A stretch of 64,000 nt of DNA from JBFMEX01 sp040752215 (lineage in GTDB: Bacteria; Pseudomonadota; Alphaproteobacteria; Rhizobiales; Hyphomicrobiaceae). The DNA is taken from NCBI GenBank assembly GCA_040752215.1, contig JBFMEX010000026.1, forward strand, positions 1 to 64,000. Direction: 5' to 3'. This document shows, piece after piece, positions 33,915-43,143 of this stretch (positions are counted from its first letter, which is position 1; the number at the start of each line of letters is the position of its first letter). The notes beneath the pieces were generated by a model. That model worked only from the letters and a program-made list of their open reading frames with translations. It was not told where the DNA came from and made no database searches. The position numbers were made by a program, and so were the translations under genes.

Positions 33915-35036
33915 TCAGGGTTCCAACAGACGCGCCACGTGCTCGCCGATGGCGAGGCTGGCGGTGAGGCCCGGGCTCTCGATGCCGTAGAGCGCCACCA
34001 GCCCGGCAACTCCGTGCTGCTCGGTGCTGTGGATCGCGAAGTCCTGAACCTGCTCGCCGGGGCGGTAGAGCTTGGGGCGGATGCCGGTGTAGCCGGGCGC
34101 CAGCGCGTCGTCGGGCAGCCCTGGCCACCAGCGGCGGATCTCGCGCTCGAACGTCGCCCGCCGGCACCCGTCGCGATCGTCGAACGCGTAGTCGATCGTT
34201 TCCACCCAATCGATATCGGGGCCGAATTTGGCCTGGCCGGCGACATCGAGCGTCAGGTGAACGCCGAGCCATGCGCCCGACGGCACGGGATAGACGAGGT
34301 GGCGGAACGGCGCGCGGCCCGTCAGCGTGAAGTAGTGGCCCTTGGCAGGGTAGGTCGCGGGAACAATGTAGCCGTCACGATATTGGAGCGTGCGGCCGAG
34401 CACGCTGCCGCCGAGCCCGGCCGCGAGCACGAGACGGCGGGCGCTGATCGTGGCCGGCACGCCGCCGCTCACGACGTCGAGCACGAACGCGCCGTCGTCG
34501 CGCCTCGCAATCCGCTCGACCGCGGTCGACAACACCACCTCGCCACCCCGGCTCGTCACGTGCCCCTCGAGCGCGGCCATCAGCCCGTGGCTGTCGATGA
34601 CACCGGTCGATGGGGAGAGGATCGCCGCGACGCAGACGATCTCCGGCTCGAGTGCGCGCGCCTCGGCTGGCGACAGCCGCGCCAGATCGTCGACGCCGTT
34701 GGCCGCAGCGGTGGCCGCGATCGCGTCGAGACGCGCGATCTCGTCGTCGGCGGTGGCAACGAGCAGCTTGCCGCAGCGGTTGACCGCGACGGCGTTCTCG
34801 GTGGCGAAGCTATAGAGCCGGGCCTTGCCCTCGACGCAGAGTTTCGCCCTGAGGCTGCCGGGCGGATAGTAGAGCCCAGCGTGAACGACCTCGGAGTTGC
34901 GCGAGCTGGTCTCGGCGCCGACACGCCGATTGCGCTCCAGCACCAAGACGTGCTGACCGCGATGCGCGAGTGCCGACGCCGCGGCGAGCCCGACGACCCC
35001 GGCGCCGACGACGATCGTCTCGATGTCGCTCGTCAT
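33915..35036 (-). CDS. FAD-dependent oxidoreductase, L-2-hydroxyglutarate oxidase-like
   Basis: A 373-residue flavoprotein of the DAO family. The FAD-binding GAGVVGLAAA motif is at residues 11-20, with the Glu in VLERNRRVGAETSSRNSEVVHAG near 32-54 that matches the L-2-hydroxyglutarate dehydrogenase (LhgO/YgaF) branch; the carboxyl SPGLTASLAIG segment closes the FAD site. It would oxidise a 2-hydroxy acid or amino compound. Divergent from the DUF2130 gene, with its 5' end near the LexA-like box region. Confidence 0.82.
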   Translation of the reverse strand: MTSDIETIVVGAGVVGLAAASALAHRGQHVLVLERNRRVGAETSSRNSEVVHAGLYYPPGSLRAKLCVEGKARLYSFATENAVAVNRCGKLLVATADDEIARLDAIAATAAANGVDDLARLSPAEARALEPEIVCVAAILSPSTGVIDSHGLMAALEGHVTSRGGEVVLSTAVERIARRDDGAFVLDVVSGGVPATISARRLVLAAGLGGSVLGRTLQYRDGYIVPATYPAKGHYFTLTGRAPFRHLVYPVPSGAWLGVHLTLDVAGQAKFGPDIDWVETIDYAFDDRDGCRRATFEREIRRWWPGLPDDALAPGYTGIRPKLYRPGEQVQDFAIHSTEQHGVAGLVALYGIESPGLTASLAIGEHVARLLEP

Positions 35037-35120
35037 CGGGCCGGCCTCCGCGCGAGGCTATAGTGGTCGAGAGCCGCGTCCCTCGCCGGTCCCGGCCTCG
35101 CGCCATCCACAGGCAGCCTC

Positions 35121-35149
35121 TTGCATATTGAACAAAAAGAGAACACTAT
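35121..35149 (+). promoter_or_regulatory. LexA-like box within a promoter upstream of DUF2130
   Basis: GAAC (35130-35133), seven bases, then GAAC (35141-35144) matches the alphaproteobacterial SOS box GTTC-N7-GTTC read on the other strand. It lies between a TTGCAT (35121-35126) and CACTAT (35144-35149) spaced 17 bases, where LexA would block RNA polymerase. One match in 64 kb is expected by chance, so its promoter position is the main support. Confidence 0.45.
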
Positions 35150-35260
35150 GTCGGCCGAGTGTCCGCGGCGCTATGAGCCAATCTGGTTTGCGCGCGCTCG
35201 GCAAGCCCCCTCCCGATGCGGCGAGGTGGTATCGCGCGATCGAGGGAAAGGCACGCGCTC

Positions 35261-36343
35261 ATGGCAGACGTCCGACCGTTCACGCCCACCCACGGCCATA
35301 CGGAGGCGAGCTGCCCGACCTGCGAGCAGCCGATCCCGCGCGAGCTTTCGGAGGCCATCACCGCCCGCATCGCCGAGCGCGAGCGCGAGGATCAGCGCCG
35401 GCTCCAGGCCGAGATCGCCCGCGCCAGGGCGGATATCGAGGCGCAGAGCAGGGCCGAGATGGCGGCCAAGGTCGCCGAGCTCGATGCCGCGCGGCGGGCG
35501 GCGGAGGCGCAAGTCGCCGAGATGCAACGCACCCAGGAGGCGCTGATCGCGACGCGCATCGCCGAGGCGCGCGAGGGGGCCGAGCGCGCTGCCGTCGCCG
35601 CAGTGCAGGCCGAGCAGGCCAAGGCATTCGATGACAAGCAGAAGCTGCAGGCCAAGATCGCCGAGCTGCAGCGCCAGCTGGAGAGCAAGACCGCGCAAGA
35701 GCTTGGCGACGGCGCCGAGGTCGACCTCTTCGAGGTGCTGAGGGCTGAGTTTCCCGAGGACCGCATCAGCCGCGTCGCCAAGGGGCTGGCTGGCGCCGAC
35801 ATCGTCCACGAGGTTTTGCACAACGGCCGCTTCTGCGGCCGCATCGTCTACGACGCCAAGAACCGCAGCGCATGGCGCAACGACTACGTGACCAAGTTGC
35901 GCCAGGACCAGGCCGAGCACAAGGCCGACCATGCCGTGCTGGCGAGCAAGGTGTTCCCGGCCGGCGCGCGCGAGCTGCACCTGCAGGAGGGCGTGCTCGT
36001 CGTCTCGCCGCAGCGCGTCGTCGTCGTCGCGCACCTGCTGCGTCGGCACGTCGTGCAGGGGCATGCGCTGCGGCAGGGCAACGAGGCGCGCGCGGCAAAG
36101 ACCGAGGCGCTCTACGCCTTCATCCTGTCCGAGCGCTGCGCACACCTGCTCGGCTCGATCGACGCCGGCACCGATCATCTGGTCGATCTCGACGCCAGGG
36201 AGCAGAAGGCGCATCAGGCGACGTGGAAGCGCCGCGCCGAGCTGATCCGGGCGGTGCAAAAGGCACACGGCGACCTGACGTTCGAGATCGACCGCATCAT
36301 CGGCACCGCCGGCAATCGCGCCGGACCCGACGAGGGCGAGTAA
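35261..36343 (+). CDS. DUF2130 domain protein with amino-terminal coiled coil
   Basis: A 360-residue soluble protein of COG4487. Residues about 17-21 contain a CPTCEQ motif, 30-150 are a long Ala/Glu/Arg-rich coiled coil, and 150-360 are the DUF2130 domain. That domain contains GADI, then GRIVYDAKNRSAW and a following HKADHAVLASKVF, resembling PD-(D/E)xK nuclease cores (Asp, then DAK). A nuclease activity is inferred only. The ATG at 35261 was taken; the LexA-like box lies 115 bases upstream. Confidence 0.75.
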   Translation: MADVRPFTPTHGHTEASCPTCEQPIPRELSEAITARIAEREREDQRRLQAEIARARADIEAQSRAEMAAKVAELDAARRAAEAQVAEMQRTQEALIATRIAEAREGAERAAVAAVQAEQAKAFDDKQKLQAKIAELQRQLESKTAQELGDGAEVDLFEVLRAEFPEDRISRVAKGLAGADIVHEVLHNGRFCGRIVYDAKNRSAWRNDYVTKLRQDQAEHKADHAVLASKVFPAGARELHLQEGVLVVSPQRVVVVAHLLRRHVVQGHALRQGNEARAAKTEALYAFILSERCAHLLGSIDAGTDHLVDLDAREQKAHQATWKRRAELIRAVQKAHGDLTFEIDRIIGTAGNRAGPDEGE

Positions 36344-36385
36344 GGCAGGCCGGGTTGGCTCATGTTCGCGGCCGAGCCTATTCTC

Positions 36386-36530
36386 GTCATCCCGGCGGAC
36401 CCCCTTGCGAGCGCCGGGACCGAGGGAATTTCTCGCCGACGCGAGAGGGGATATCGAGCCTTCGGCGCCCCTCACGCCGGGTCCCGGATCGGCTCTGCGG
36501 CGAAGGCGCCGCTCCGCCGTCCGGGATGAC
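36386..36530. repeat. 145-bp intergenic repeat with 10-bp terminal inverted repeats
   Basis: GTCATCCCGG (36386-36395) is the exact reverse complement of CCGGGATGAC (36521-36530). The inner sequence is GC-rich with further dyads (GCCGGGTCCCGGATCGGC-like). The layout is that of a small non-autonomous repeat or MITE frequent in Hyphomicrobiales, lying between the DUF2130 and AsmA-like genes. Copies elsewhere cannot be checked here. Confidence 0.65.
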
Positions 36531-36574
36531 AACCGGTGCTCGTGGTCATTGGTCCGGTGACGGGTGCACGTGGC

Positions 36575-39500
36575 TCAGCGGCCCTTGGCCGGCGGCTTCG
36601 AGCGCGTTTCCGACGACCAGCCGTCGACGATATCCGGCTTGCGCGCCGCGCTCTCGCCCTCGGTGGCCGACGAGCTCGACGCGCGTACCCGCTGCTCGGC
36701 CGGCGTCGCCTTCTTCTCCTCCTCGCGCGGGCGCACCTGGGCGTCCGGATTGGTCAGCTGGAATATCTCGCGGAAGATGCCTGGCGCGACCACCGACAGC
36801 GGATTGACGGTCGCCTGCGGCGCCGACATCGGCCCCTGGATCGCGAACGTGATGCCGAACATGCCTTCCCCGCGCGGGCCGCTCAGGAGATCGCCGAGCA
36901 GCGGCACATTCTCGAACGCATTGTTGATGCCCTGCAGCGGAACATAGGTGCCGGCGATGTTCACGTATTCGGTCTTGTAGTCGACCTTGCCGCGCAGGTG
37001 CGCGCCGAGCAGCGGCCCCTTGAGAGAGGAAGGCTCCATCGCAAACTGGCCGTGTCCGACCGAGAACGGTACCCGCATGATGTCGAAATCGAATGCCTGG
37101 CGCACGACTTTTCTCTTGCCCTTGGCGCCCGGCGTCTGGCTCTCCTCGACGCCGCCGAACACCTCGGTCACGACCGCGTCGCCAAGGATGCGGAAGTCCT
37201 CGACCCACAGTGTGCCGGTCTTCTCCGCCGGCCCGCTGCCGTCGAGATTGACCTCGAGCCGGACGCGGCCGCCCTGGATGTTGGGATAGAATCCCGTGAG
37301 GCGGAAGGCCTGGCCGGCGTCGGTCGAATCCGCACGCAGCTTGCGCGGGCCCGCGTTCTTGGGGTCGAGCACCGCGGCGAGCGGCTTGCCGCCGTCGAGC
37401 GTGCCGCGCGCATCGAGAGCGGTGAGGCGCTCGCCGCGGCGCTGCATTTTCATCTTGAAGCCGCGCAGCGACACCTCGGAGAAGCCGATCACGTTGTCGA
37501 TCGTCGCATCGAGATCGATGCCCTCGCGTGGCTTCAGCGGCTTCACCGGCTTGTCCGTGACCTGGCCGACCGAGAACAGCGAGCGGAAGAAGTCGCGTCC
37601 ATCGAATGTCGGACCGCGCGCCTTGATCGCCCACACGTTGTCGGAGCCGAGCTTGCCCTGCACCTCGAGCCGCGTCACGACGTTGAGCGAGAAGTCGGGA
37701 AAAAAGAACTCCTTGAGGCGATTGTCGGCGCCGAGCGCCGCCCAGCCCTCGATCGCGATGCTGTCGCCGGCGACGCGGAAGTTCTGCAATTCCCGCTTGT
37801 GCGTCGTGCCCTCGGCGATGTCGAACTGCAGGAATGCGGAGCGGCCAGGCGGCTTGCGCCACGCGATCGCCTCCAGCACGAGGTCGGCGTTGGTGAGATC
37901 AGCGCGGAGCTGCACCGTTGGCTCGGGCCGTTGGCCGGGTGTCACCGTGATCTCGATCGGCACCTCGCCCTGCACCATGTGATTGATGTCGATGCCGAGC
38001 TGGTTGCGATAGGCGTCGTCGAGCACCGCGGTGATCCTGAGCGGCGGCTGCCGGTCGGATTGCACATCGAGTATGCGCTGTCCGCCGATCTTGAACGGCA
38101 CGCCGGCGACGAGCATCTCGCCTGTCACTTCTGCCGCCGCCTCAGTGAAATGGATCGTTGCCGACGCGCTCTGCACGTCGAGCGCGTCGAACGCCTTTTT
38201 CGCCCTGCCATCGGAAATCCGCGCCTGCCCCTCGATCCTGACTGCCTCGCGCTTCAGGTCCGCGACCAGCGGCAGGCGCAGCTTGATGTCGGCCTCGAGC
38301 TTGCCCTCGATGGCCGGCATCTGAGCCGGCAGCTCGCGCAAGATGTCGAGCGGCTTCTTGCGCAGGAGGTCGATCGCGTGCAGCAGCGGCGCCTGCGCTC
38401 TGAACGTGATCTCACCTTCCGGTGCTGGCGCGCTGAGATGGCTCGCGGTCATCCTGCCGCCTTTCACCGGCAGCTTGCGGCCGGGCTCGGCATTGAGCCA
38501 CGCCTCGGGAACCGTCACTTCGAGGTCGTCGTTCTCGACCCGAACCAGCACCCGCGGCGCCTCGGCGGGGGCCATTCCGGGCATCGGCACGAATGCGGCG
38601 TTCTCGGCCTCGAGCGCGAACGACAACCGCTCGTGTGGAGCCGTGGTCTTGCTCGTGGCGCTCGCCGCCGGCACGGAGCTCTCGAATACCAGCGTGCCGC
38701 CCTTGACGGTGGCGCGCGAGACCCGCTCGCCGACCCAGGTCCGCGCGCCGGGAGCGAGCGCCCGCGGCCAGATCGCCTTGGCGGTCTCGACGCTCATCGC
38801 TCCGAGCTGGCCGCTCAGTCGCGTCGTGGCCATCTCGCTGTCGGCGGTGATCGAGCCATTGAACGTGAACTCACTGCCGGCGGCCCGGAGCCGCAGCGCC
38901 TCGAGCGCCAGCGCGCTGCCGTCTGGGCTGATGCCGCCGGTCATGCGGAAGCTCTCCAGCGGGACTGCGGGGACGCCGAACTCGGAGGCGGCGAAGATCC
39001 CCTCGCTCGAGCGGATGTCGAAGCGCCACGAGGTATCGCCGGTCTCGCTCGTGTCGCCGCTGACGTGGCCGGCGAAGGTGACCTGGCTCTCGCCCCAGCG
39101 GAGCGTCGACGGTGATACGGTCAGGCGGCGGCGATTGGCATTGTAGCCGAGATCGAGAATGCCGGCCTCGATGCCGAGCGTGGCGTCGTTGACCGAGGGG
39201 ATGTGCAGACTGCCCTTGCCGAGCGCCAGCGCCAGCGAAGCCTCGATCAGCTCGCCGGAGGACGAGAGGTCGAGGCTCGCATCACCGTCGATCGGCAGGT
39301 CGAGTGTCTGCAGCAGTCCGAGCTGGGGCAAGGCGGTGGCGAGTGTGCTCGGCACCAGGCCGCGGACCGAGGTCTTGAGCGTCACCCGCTGGGTGGCTTC
39401 CGAATCCTCGGTGCGGAAGGTCAGGCTCCAGGGCCCGCGCGGCGAGGCGAACCGGGCGATGCCGGAGATGATGCTGCGGTTCTTGCGATGCTCGAGATCG

Positions 39501-40291
39501 ATCAGGACACCGGGCACGCTCCAGCGCGTGCTGGTGTTGCCGTGGGTGAGAGTGATCGCCGCATCGCGCAGCCCGATCTCGCGCAGGTATGAGGTCGAAT
39601 CCAAGCCACGCCGCGCGCGCGCGGTCTGCTCGGCGAGCACGCGGGCGAGGTCGATCCGCCCGAACGTGTCGGGCAGGCCGCGCGCCTCCGCCTCGCCGGC
39701 ATCCGCACGCGCTGACGCGCCAGGCGGCGGGCGTTGCGCGGGCACCGGAGCCGGCACGTTCTCGATCGGCGCGACTGCCGGAGGCGCGAAGCTGAGCGAC
39801 AGTCCGCCCTGTTCGGAATAGACCAGATGCAGCTGCGGCTCGATCAGCTCGACCCGCGACGGCACGACGCGCAGCTTCCTCAGCGCGGCGAGGCTGATCT
39901 CGACTGCGGCAAGCGGCGCCGACACGACGGCCTCGCCGTCCGGTTCCAGAAGGCGCACGTTCTGCAACCTGAGCTCGATGCCGCCGGTTTCAGCAAGGCT
40001 CAGCACCGCGCCGCCGATGTGGGCGGAGAGGCCGTCGAGCTCGGCATTGATGCCGCGCTCGATGGGCGCGACCAGGAAGCCGAGCGCGATCGGCCCGTGC
40101 CTCAGCCGCACGTAGCCGAGGCTCGCGCCGAGCGCGATCAAGGCCAGCAGCGGTGCCAGCGCCATCGTTGCGGCGACGAGGATCCGGCGTGTGCGCGAGG
40201 GCGCGCGCCTGCGCTTCTTACGCGGCTGGCCGCCCTTGGCAGGGCGCCCTGTCGAGCGAGGCTCGGCCGGCGGTCCGGTCCTGGCGGTCAT
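36575..40291 (-). CDS. giant AsmA/YhdP-like membrane-anchored protein
   Basis: A protein of about 1238 residues with a basic cytoplasmic amino end (Lys/Arg-rich residues 18-36), one membrane helix (about 36-58), and a very long periplasmic part made of repeated beta-rich AsmA/DUF3971-type segments with an AsmA-like carboxyl domain. Such proteins (AsmA, YhdP, TamB) are thought to form hydrophobic grooves that carry phospholipids to the outer membrane. The ATG at 40291 is the best start; 40438 would lengthen it by 49 residues. It is divergent from the peroxiredoxin gene. Confidence 0.8.
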   Translation of the reverse strand: MTARTGPPAEPRSTGRPAKGGQPRKKRRRAPSRTRRILVAATMALAPLLALIALGASLGYVRLRHGPIALGFLVAPIERGINAELDGLSAHIGGAVLSLAETGGIELRLQNVRLLEPDGEAVVSAPLAAVEISLAALRKLRVVPSRVELIEPQLHLVYSEQGGLSLSFAPPAVAPIENVPAPVPAQRPPPGASARADAGEAEARGLPDTFGRIDLARVLAEQTARARRGLDSTSYLREIGLRDAAITLTHGNTSTRWSVPGVLIDLEHRKNRSIISGIARFASPRGPWSLTFRTEDSEATQRVTLKTSVRGLVPSTLATALPQLGLLQTLDLPIDGDASLDLSSSGELIEASLALALGKGSLHIPSVNDATLGIEAGILDLGYNANRRRLTVSPSTLRWGESQVTFAGHVSGDTSETGDTSWRFDIRSSEGIFAASEFGVPAVPLESFRMTGGISPDGSALALEALRLRAAGSEFTFNGSITADSEMATTRLSGQLGAMSVETAKAIWPRALAPGARTWVGERVSRATVKGGTLVFESSVPAASATSKTTAPHERLSFALEAENAAFVPMPGMAPAEAPRVLVRVENDDLEVTVPEAWLNAEPGRKLPVKGGRMTASHLSAPAPEGEITFRAQAPLLHAIDLLRKKPLDILRELPAQMPAIEGKLEADIKLRLPLVADLKREAVRIEGQARISDGRAKKAFDALDVQSASATIHFTEAAAEVTGEMLVAGVPFKIGGQRILDVQSDRQPPLRITAVLDDAYRNQLGIDINHMVQGEVPIEITVTPGQRPEPTVQLRADLTNADLVLEAIAWRKPPGRSAFLQFDIAEGTTHKRELQNFRVAGDSIAIEGWAALGADNRLKEFFFPDFSLNVVTRLEVQGKLGSDNVWAIKARGPTFDGRDFFRSLFSVGQVTDKPVKPLKPREGIDLDATIDNVIGFSEVSLRGFKMKMQRRGERLTALDARGTLDGGKPLAAVLDPKNAGPRKLRADSTDAGQAFRLTGFYPNIQGGRVRLEVNLDGSGPAEKTGTLWVEDFRILGDAVVTEVFGGVEESQTPGAKGKRKVVRQAFDFDIMRVPFSVGHGQFAMEPSSLKGPLLGAHLRGKVDYKTEYVNIAGTYVPLQGINNAFENVPLLGDLLSGPRGEGMFGITFAIQGPMSAPQATVNPLSVVAPGIFREIFQLTNPDAQVRPREEEKKATPAEQRVRASSSSATEGESAARKPDIVDGWSSETRSKPPAKGR

Positions 40292-40562
40292 CGTCGTCGT
40301 GCTCAATGGTGCCCTCTCGAACCACGCGTCGGACCGCAAATCCGCGTGCGCGCCCCACGCTCGGCGACAAGGCACGGACGGGCTCGCCCGCCTCGCACCT
40401 GCTCGTCCCGCGCCCCCGCAGGCCTTGCGCCTCGTCACCGGCGTGGGTCGCTCTCGGCCCCGGCGCCCCGTCGCTCGCGGCGCCCTCGACTCGCTTGCGT
40501 CGTTGGCGCATGCATGGGGCGATGTGGGTCACCAAAAGCGACAAAAGAAAGGCGCTGTCTCG

Positions 40563-41030
40563 ATGATTGAGGAAGGTCAAAAAGCTCCGGATTTCAATTT
40601 GCTTTCCGACGATGGCAAGCCCGTGCGTCTCACCGCTTTGAAGGGTCGTCCGGTGGTGGTCTACTTCTACCCGAAGGACGATACCTCGGGCTGCACGGCG
40701 GAAGCGAAGGACTTCACCCGGCTGGCCGGCGCGTTCGCCGAGGCGGGCGCCTCCGTCGTCGGCGTTTCGCCCGACGGCGTCGCCAGCCATCGCAAGTTCA
40801 AGGACAAGCACGGCCTCTCGGTGGTGCTCGCAGCCGACGAGGACAAGGCGGCCGCCACCGCCTACGGCGTCTGGGTGGAGAAATCGATGTACGGCCGCAA
40901 ATACATGGGGGTGGAGCGCTCGACCTTCCTGATCGACGCCAACGGCCGCGTGGCGAGGGCATGGCGCAAGGTCAAGGTGCCGGGGCACGCCGAGGAGGTA
41001 CTGGCGGCGGTCCGGGCGCTCGGCGGATAG
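40563..41030 (+). CDS. bcp: thioredoxin-dependent peroxiredoxin, BCP family
   Basis: A 155-residue peroxiredoxin reducing hydroperoxides. The catalytic site is DDTSGCTAEAKDF near 40-52, with the peroxidatic Cys. The second Cys found five residues later in E. coli BCP is Lys here and no other Cys occurs, so it should work as a one-Cys enzyme needing an outside reductant. Other family marks are FYPKDDT and VSPDGVASHRKF. The 271-base gap to the AsmA-like gene holds no clear promoter. Confidence 0.93.
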   Translation: MIEEGQKAPDFNLLSDDGKPVRLTALKGRPVVVYFYPKDDTSGCTAEAKDFTRLAGAFAEAGASVVGVSPDGVASHRKFKDKHGLSVVLAADEDKAAATAYGVWVEKSMYGRKYMGVERSTFLIDANGRVARAWRKVKVPGHAEEVLAAVRALGG

Positions 41031-41236
41031 GAACTCGTGCGACGTTGCGGCCCGGCCCGACCGACCACGATGCGCGCGAGCAAGATTTTTTCTCAGTATG
41101 CCGATCTCGGCCTTCCGGCACCCGTGACCCCGGGGGGCAGACGTGCTAATACGGGAGGCCGGGAGGCCGGCCCGAGATGCGCGGGCAAGCCGCCCGAGCG
41201 TGTCGTTGCGTGCCTGTCAGCGGAGGGGGTTGCGTC

Positions 41237-41743
41237 ATGTTGCCGAATTTCAAGAAGAGCGATGCCGAGCCGCAACGAGCGGCGCCGCAGGGGCCGCCGG
41301 CCTCGGTCTCGACCATGGCCCCGCGCACCCAGGCAGGTGGCGCGATGCGGCCAGGCGAGCGCCCGGCCCCCTCGGTGATCGGCGCCGATCTTTCGATCTC
41401 GGGCAATCTGTTCTCGCGCGGCGAGGTGCAGATCGACGGCGAGGTGCAGGGTGACATCCAGGGCCTCAACGTGATCATCGGCGAGCGGGCGCGGATCACC
41501 GGCGGCATCGCCGCCGAGGAGGTGGTCGTGCGCGGCCACGTGCTCGGCGCGATCCGCGGCAAGCGGGTGATGCTGCAGGCCACCAGCCACGTCGAGGGCG
41601 ACATCTATCACCAGACGCTGGCGATCGAGCAGGGCGCATTCTTCGAGGGCAAGTCACGCCGCAGCGAGGACCCGCTCGGCACCGGTCAGCAGCCGCAGGC
41701 GTCGCAGCCGGCAGTGGGTCTGCCGGCCGGCACCACCGGCTGA
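41237..41743 (+). CDS. bactofilin family cytoskeletal protein
   Basis: A 168-residue bactofilin (DUF583), which polymerises into filaments that shape cells and position wall enzymes. The central right-handed beta-helix runs about 57-140 (FSRGEVQIDGEVQGDIQG, IGERARITGGI, VRGHVLGAIRGK), flanked by disordered Pro/Ala/Gln-rich tails that help membrane contact. GGAGGGGG precedes the ATG. An M23 peptidase partner is often next to bactofilins; none is here. Confidence 0.9.
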   Translation: MLPNFKKSDAEPQRAAPQGPPASVSTMAPRTQAGGAMRPGERPAPSVIGADLSISGNLFSRGEVQIDGEVQGDIQGLNVIIGERARITGGIAAEEVVVRGHVLGAIRGKRVMLQATSHVEGDIYHQTLAIEQGAFFEGKSRRSEDPLGTGQQPQASQPAVGLPAGTTG

Positions 41744-41808
41744 GCGACATAGGTCGCTCGGCGATCCGATAGTGTGCGCAGCGTGCGGGCGCGATGCGGG
41801 CCGGCGTC

Positions 41809-43062
41809 CTAAACGGCGCGCAGAAGCACGTGCTTCTTCTTGCCGAGCGACAGCTTGACGACGCCGTCGCCGGTGAGATCGGCGGCCGATAGCGCGCGTC
41901 TTTCGTCATCGACGGTCCGGTCGTTGACCTTGAGCCCGCCGCCCTTGATCTGACGGCGGGCCTCGCCGTTGGACGCGACGAGCCCGGCGCGCACGAACGC
42001 GACGAGCACACCGAGCCCGGCGGAGAGCTCGGACCGCGGAATCTCGATCGAAGGCAGATCGCCAGCGAGCGCCCCCTCCTCGAAGGTCTTGCGCGCGGTC
42101 TCGGCCGCCGCGTCGGCCTTGTGGCGGCCATGCAGCAGCGCGGTCGCCTCGGTGGCCAGCACCTTCTTCGCCTCGTTGATCTCGGCGCCGCCGAGCGCCG
42201 CGAGCCCGTCGATCTCGTCGAGCGGCAGCGTGGTGAACAGCTTGAGGAAGCGCGCCACGTCGGCATCCTCGGTGTTGCGCCAGAACTGCCAGTAGTCGTA
42301 AGCCGAGAGCTGCGCCTCGTTGAGCCACACCGCGCCCGCGGCAGTCTTGCCCATCTTGGCGCCGGAGGCTGTCGTCAGCAGCGGGCAGGTCAGCGCATAG
42401 AGCTGGTGGGTGCCCATGCGCCGGCCGAGGTCGAGGCCCATGACGATGTTGCCCCACTGGTCAGAGCCGCCCATCTGCAGGTTGCAGCCGCGCCGCCGCG
42501 CCAGCTCCACGAAGTCGTAGGACTGCAGCAGCATGTAGTTGAACTCGATGAAGGACAACTCCTGCTCGCGCTCGAGGCGCAGCTTGGCCGAATCCATGGA
42601 CAGCATGCGGTTGACCGAGAAGTGGCTGCCGACGTCGCGCAGGAACTCGATGTAGTTCAAAGAGGTCAGCCAATCGGCGTTGTCGACCATGCTGGCCCGA
42701 CCCTTGCCGTCGCCGAACGCGAGGAAGCGGGCGAAAACCTGCCTGATGCCGCTCTTGTTGGCCTCGATCTGTTCGAGCGAGAGGATGCGGCGCGTCTCGT
42801 CGCGGCCCGAGGGATCGCCGACGCGGGTGGTGCCGCCGCCCATCAGCACGATCGGGGTGTTGCCGGACTGCTGCAGCCAGTGGAGCATCATGATCGAGAT
42901 CAGGCTGCCGACGTGCAGCGAGGGCGCCGTGCAGTCGTAGCCGACGTAGGCGACAACCTCGCGCTTGGCCGCGAGCGCATCGAGGCCGTCCTGATCCGAG
43001 CACTGGTGGATGTAGCCGCGGCTCGAGAGGGTGTGCAGGAATTCGGACTTGAGAGTGGCCAT
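41809..43062 (-). CDS. tyrS: tyrosyl-tRNA synthetase
   Basis: A class I synthetase of 417 residues charging tRNA-Tyr. The HIGH-equivalent is LHVGS near 49-53 and the KMSKS-equivalent is KMGKT within GAKMGKTAAG; the tyrosine site includes YVGYDCTAPS and GGSDQWGNI. The carboxyl end is an S4 RNA-binding domain (GGLKVNDRTV). It is divergent from anmK across 81 bases, an arrangement seen in other alphaproteobacteria. Confidence 0.97.
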   Translation of the reverse strand: MATLKSEFLHTLSSRGYIHQCSDQDGLDALAAKREVVAYVGYDCTAPSLHVGSLISIMMLHWLQQSGNTPIVLMGGGTTRVGDPSGRDETRRILSLEQIEANKSGIRQVFARFLAFGDGKGRASMVDNADWLTSLNYIEFLRDVGSHFSVNRMLSMDSAKLRLEREQELSFIEFNYMLLQSYDFVELARRRGCNLQMGGSDQWGNIVMGLDLGRRMGTHQLYALTCPLLTTASGAKMGKTAAGAVWLNEAQLSAYDYWQFWRNTEDADVARFLKLFTTLPLDEIDGLAALGGAEINEAKKVLATEATALLHGRHKADAAAETARKTFEEGALAGDLPSIEIPRSELSAGLGVLVAFVRAGLVASNGEARRQIKGGGLKVNDRTVDDERRALSAADLTGDGVVKLSLGKKKHVLLRAV

Positions 43063-43143
43063 GGGGCTCCGGCCGGCCTATCGGCGGGCGCGCTTTCGTT
43101 CTACGTTCCTTTTCGACGCGGGAACATGCACGGGATGGGGGCG

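Noticed and set aside
30449..34246. Long open frame on the minus strand across the aap operon (about 1265 codons).
   Set aside because: It is antisense to four well-supported transporter genes, rich in Arg, His, Glu and Gln with no domain, as expected from GC-rich third positions.
36536..39115. Open frame of about 859 codons on the plus strand opposite the AsmA-like gene.
   Set aside because: Composition is that of a shadow frame; the minus-strand protein has a membrane anchor and family features.
41109..41160. GTGACC and TAATAC spaced 17 bases as a bactofilin promoter.
   Set aside because: The -10 matches only three of six consensus bases, too weak to list as a feature.
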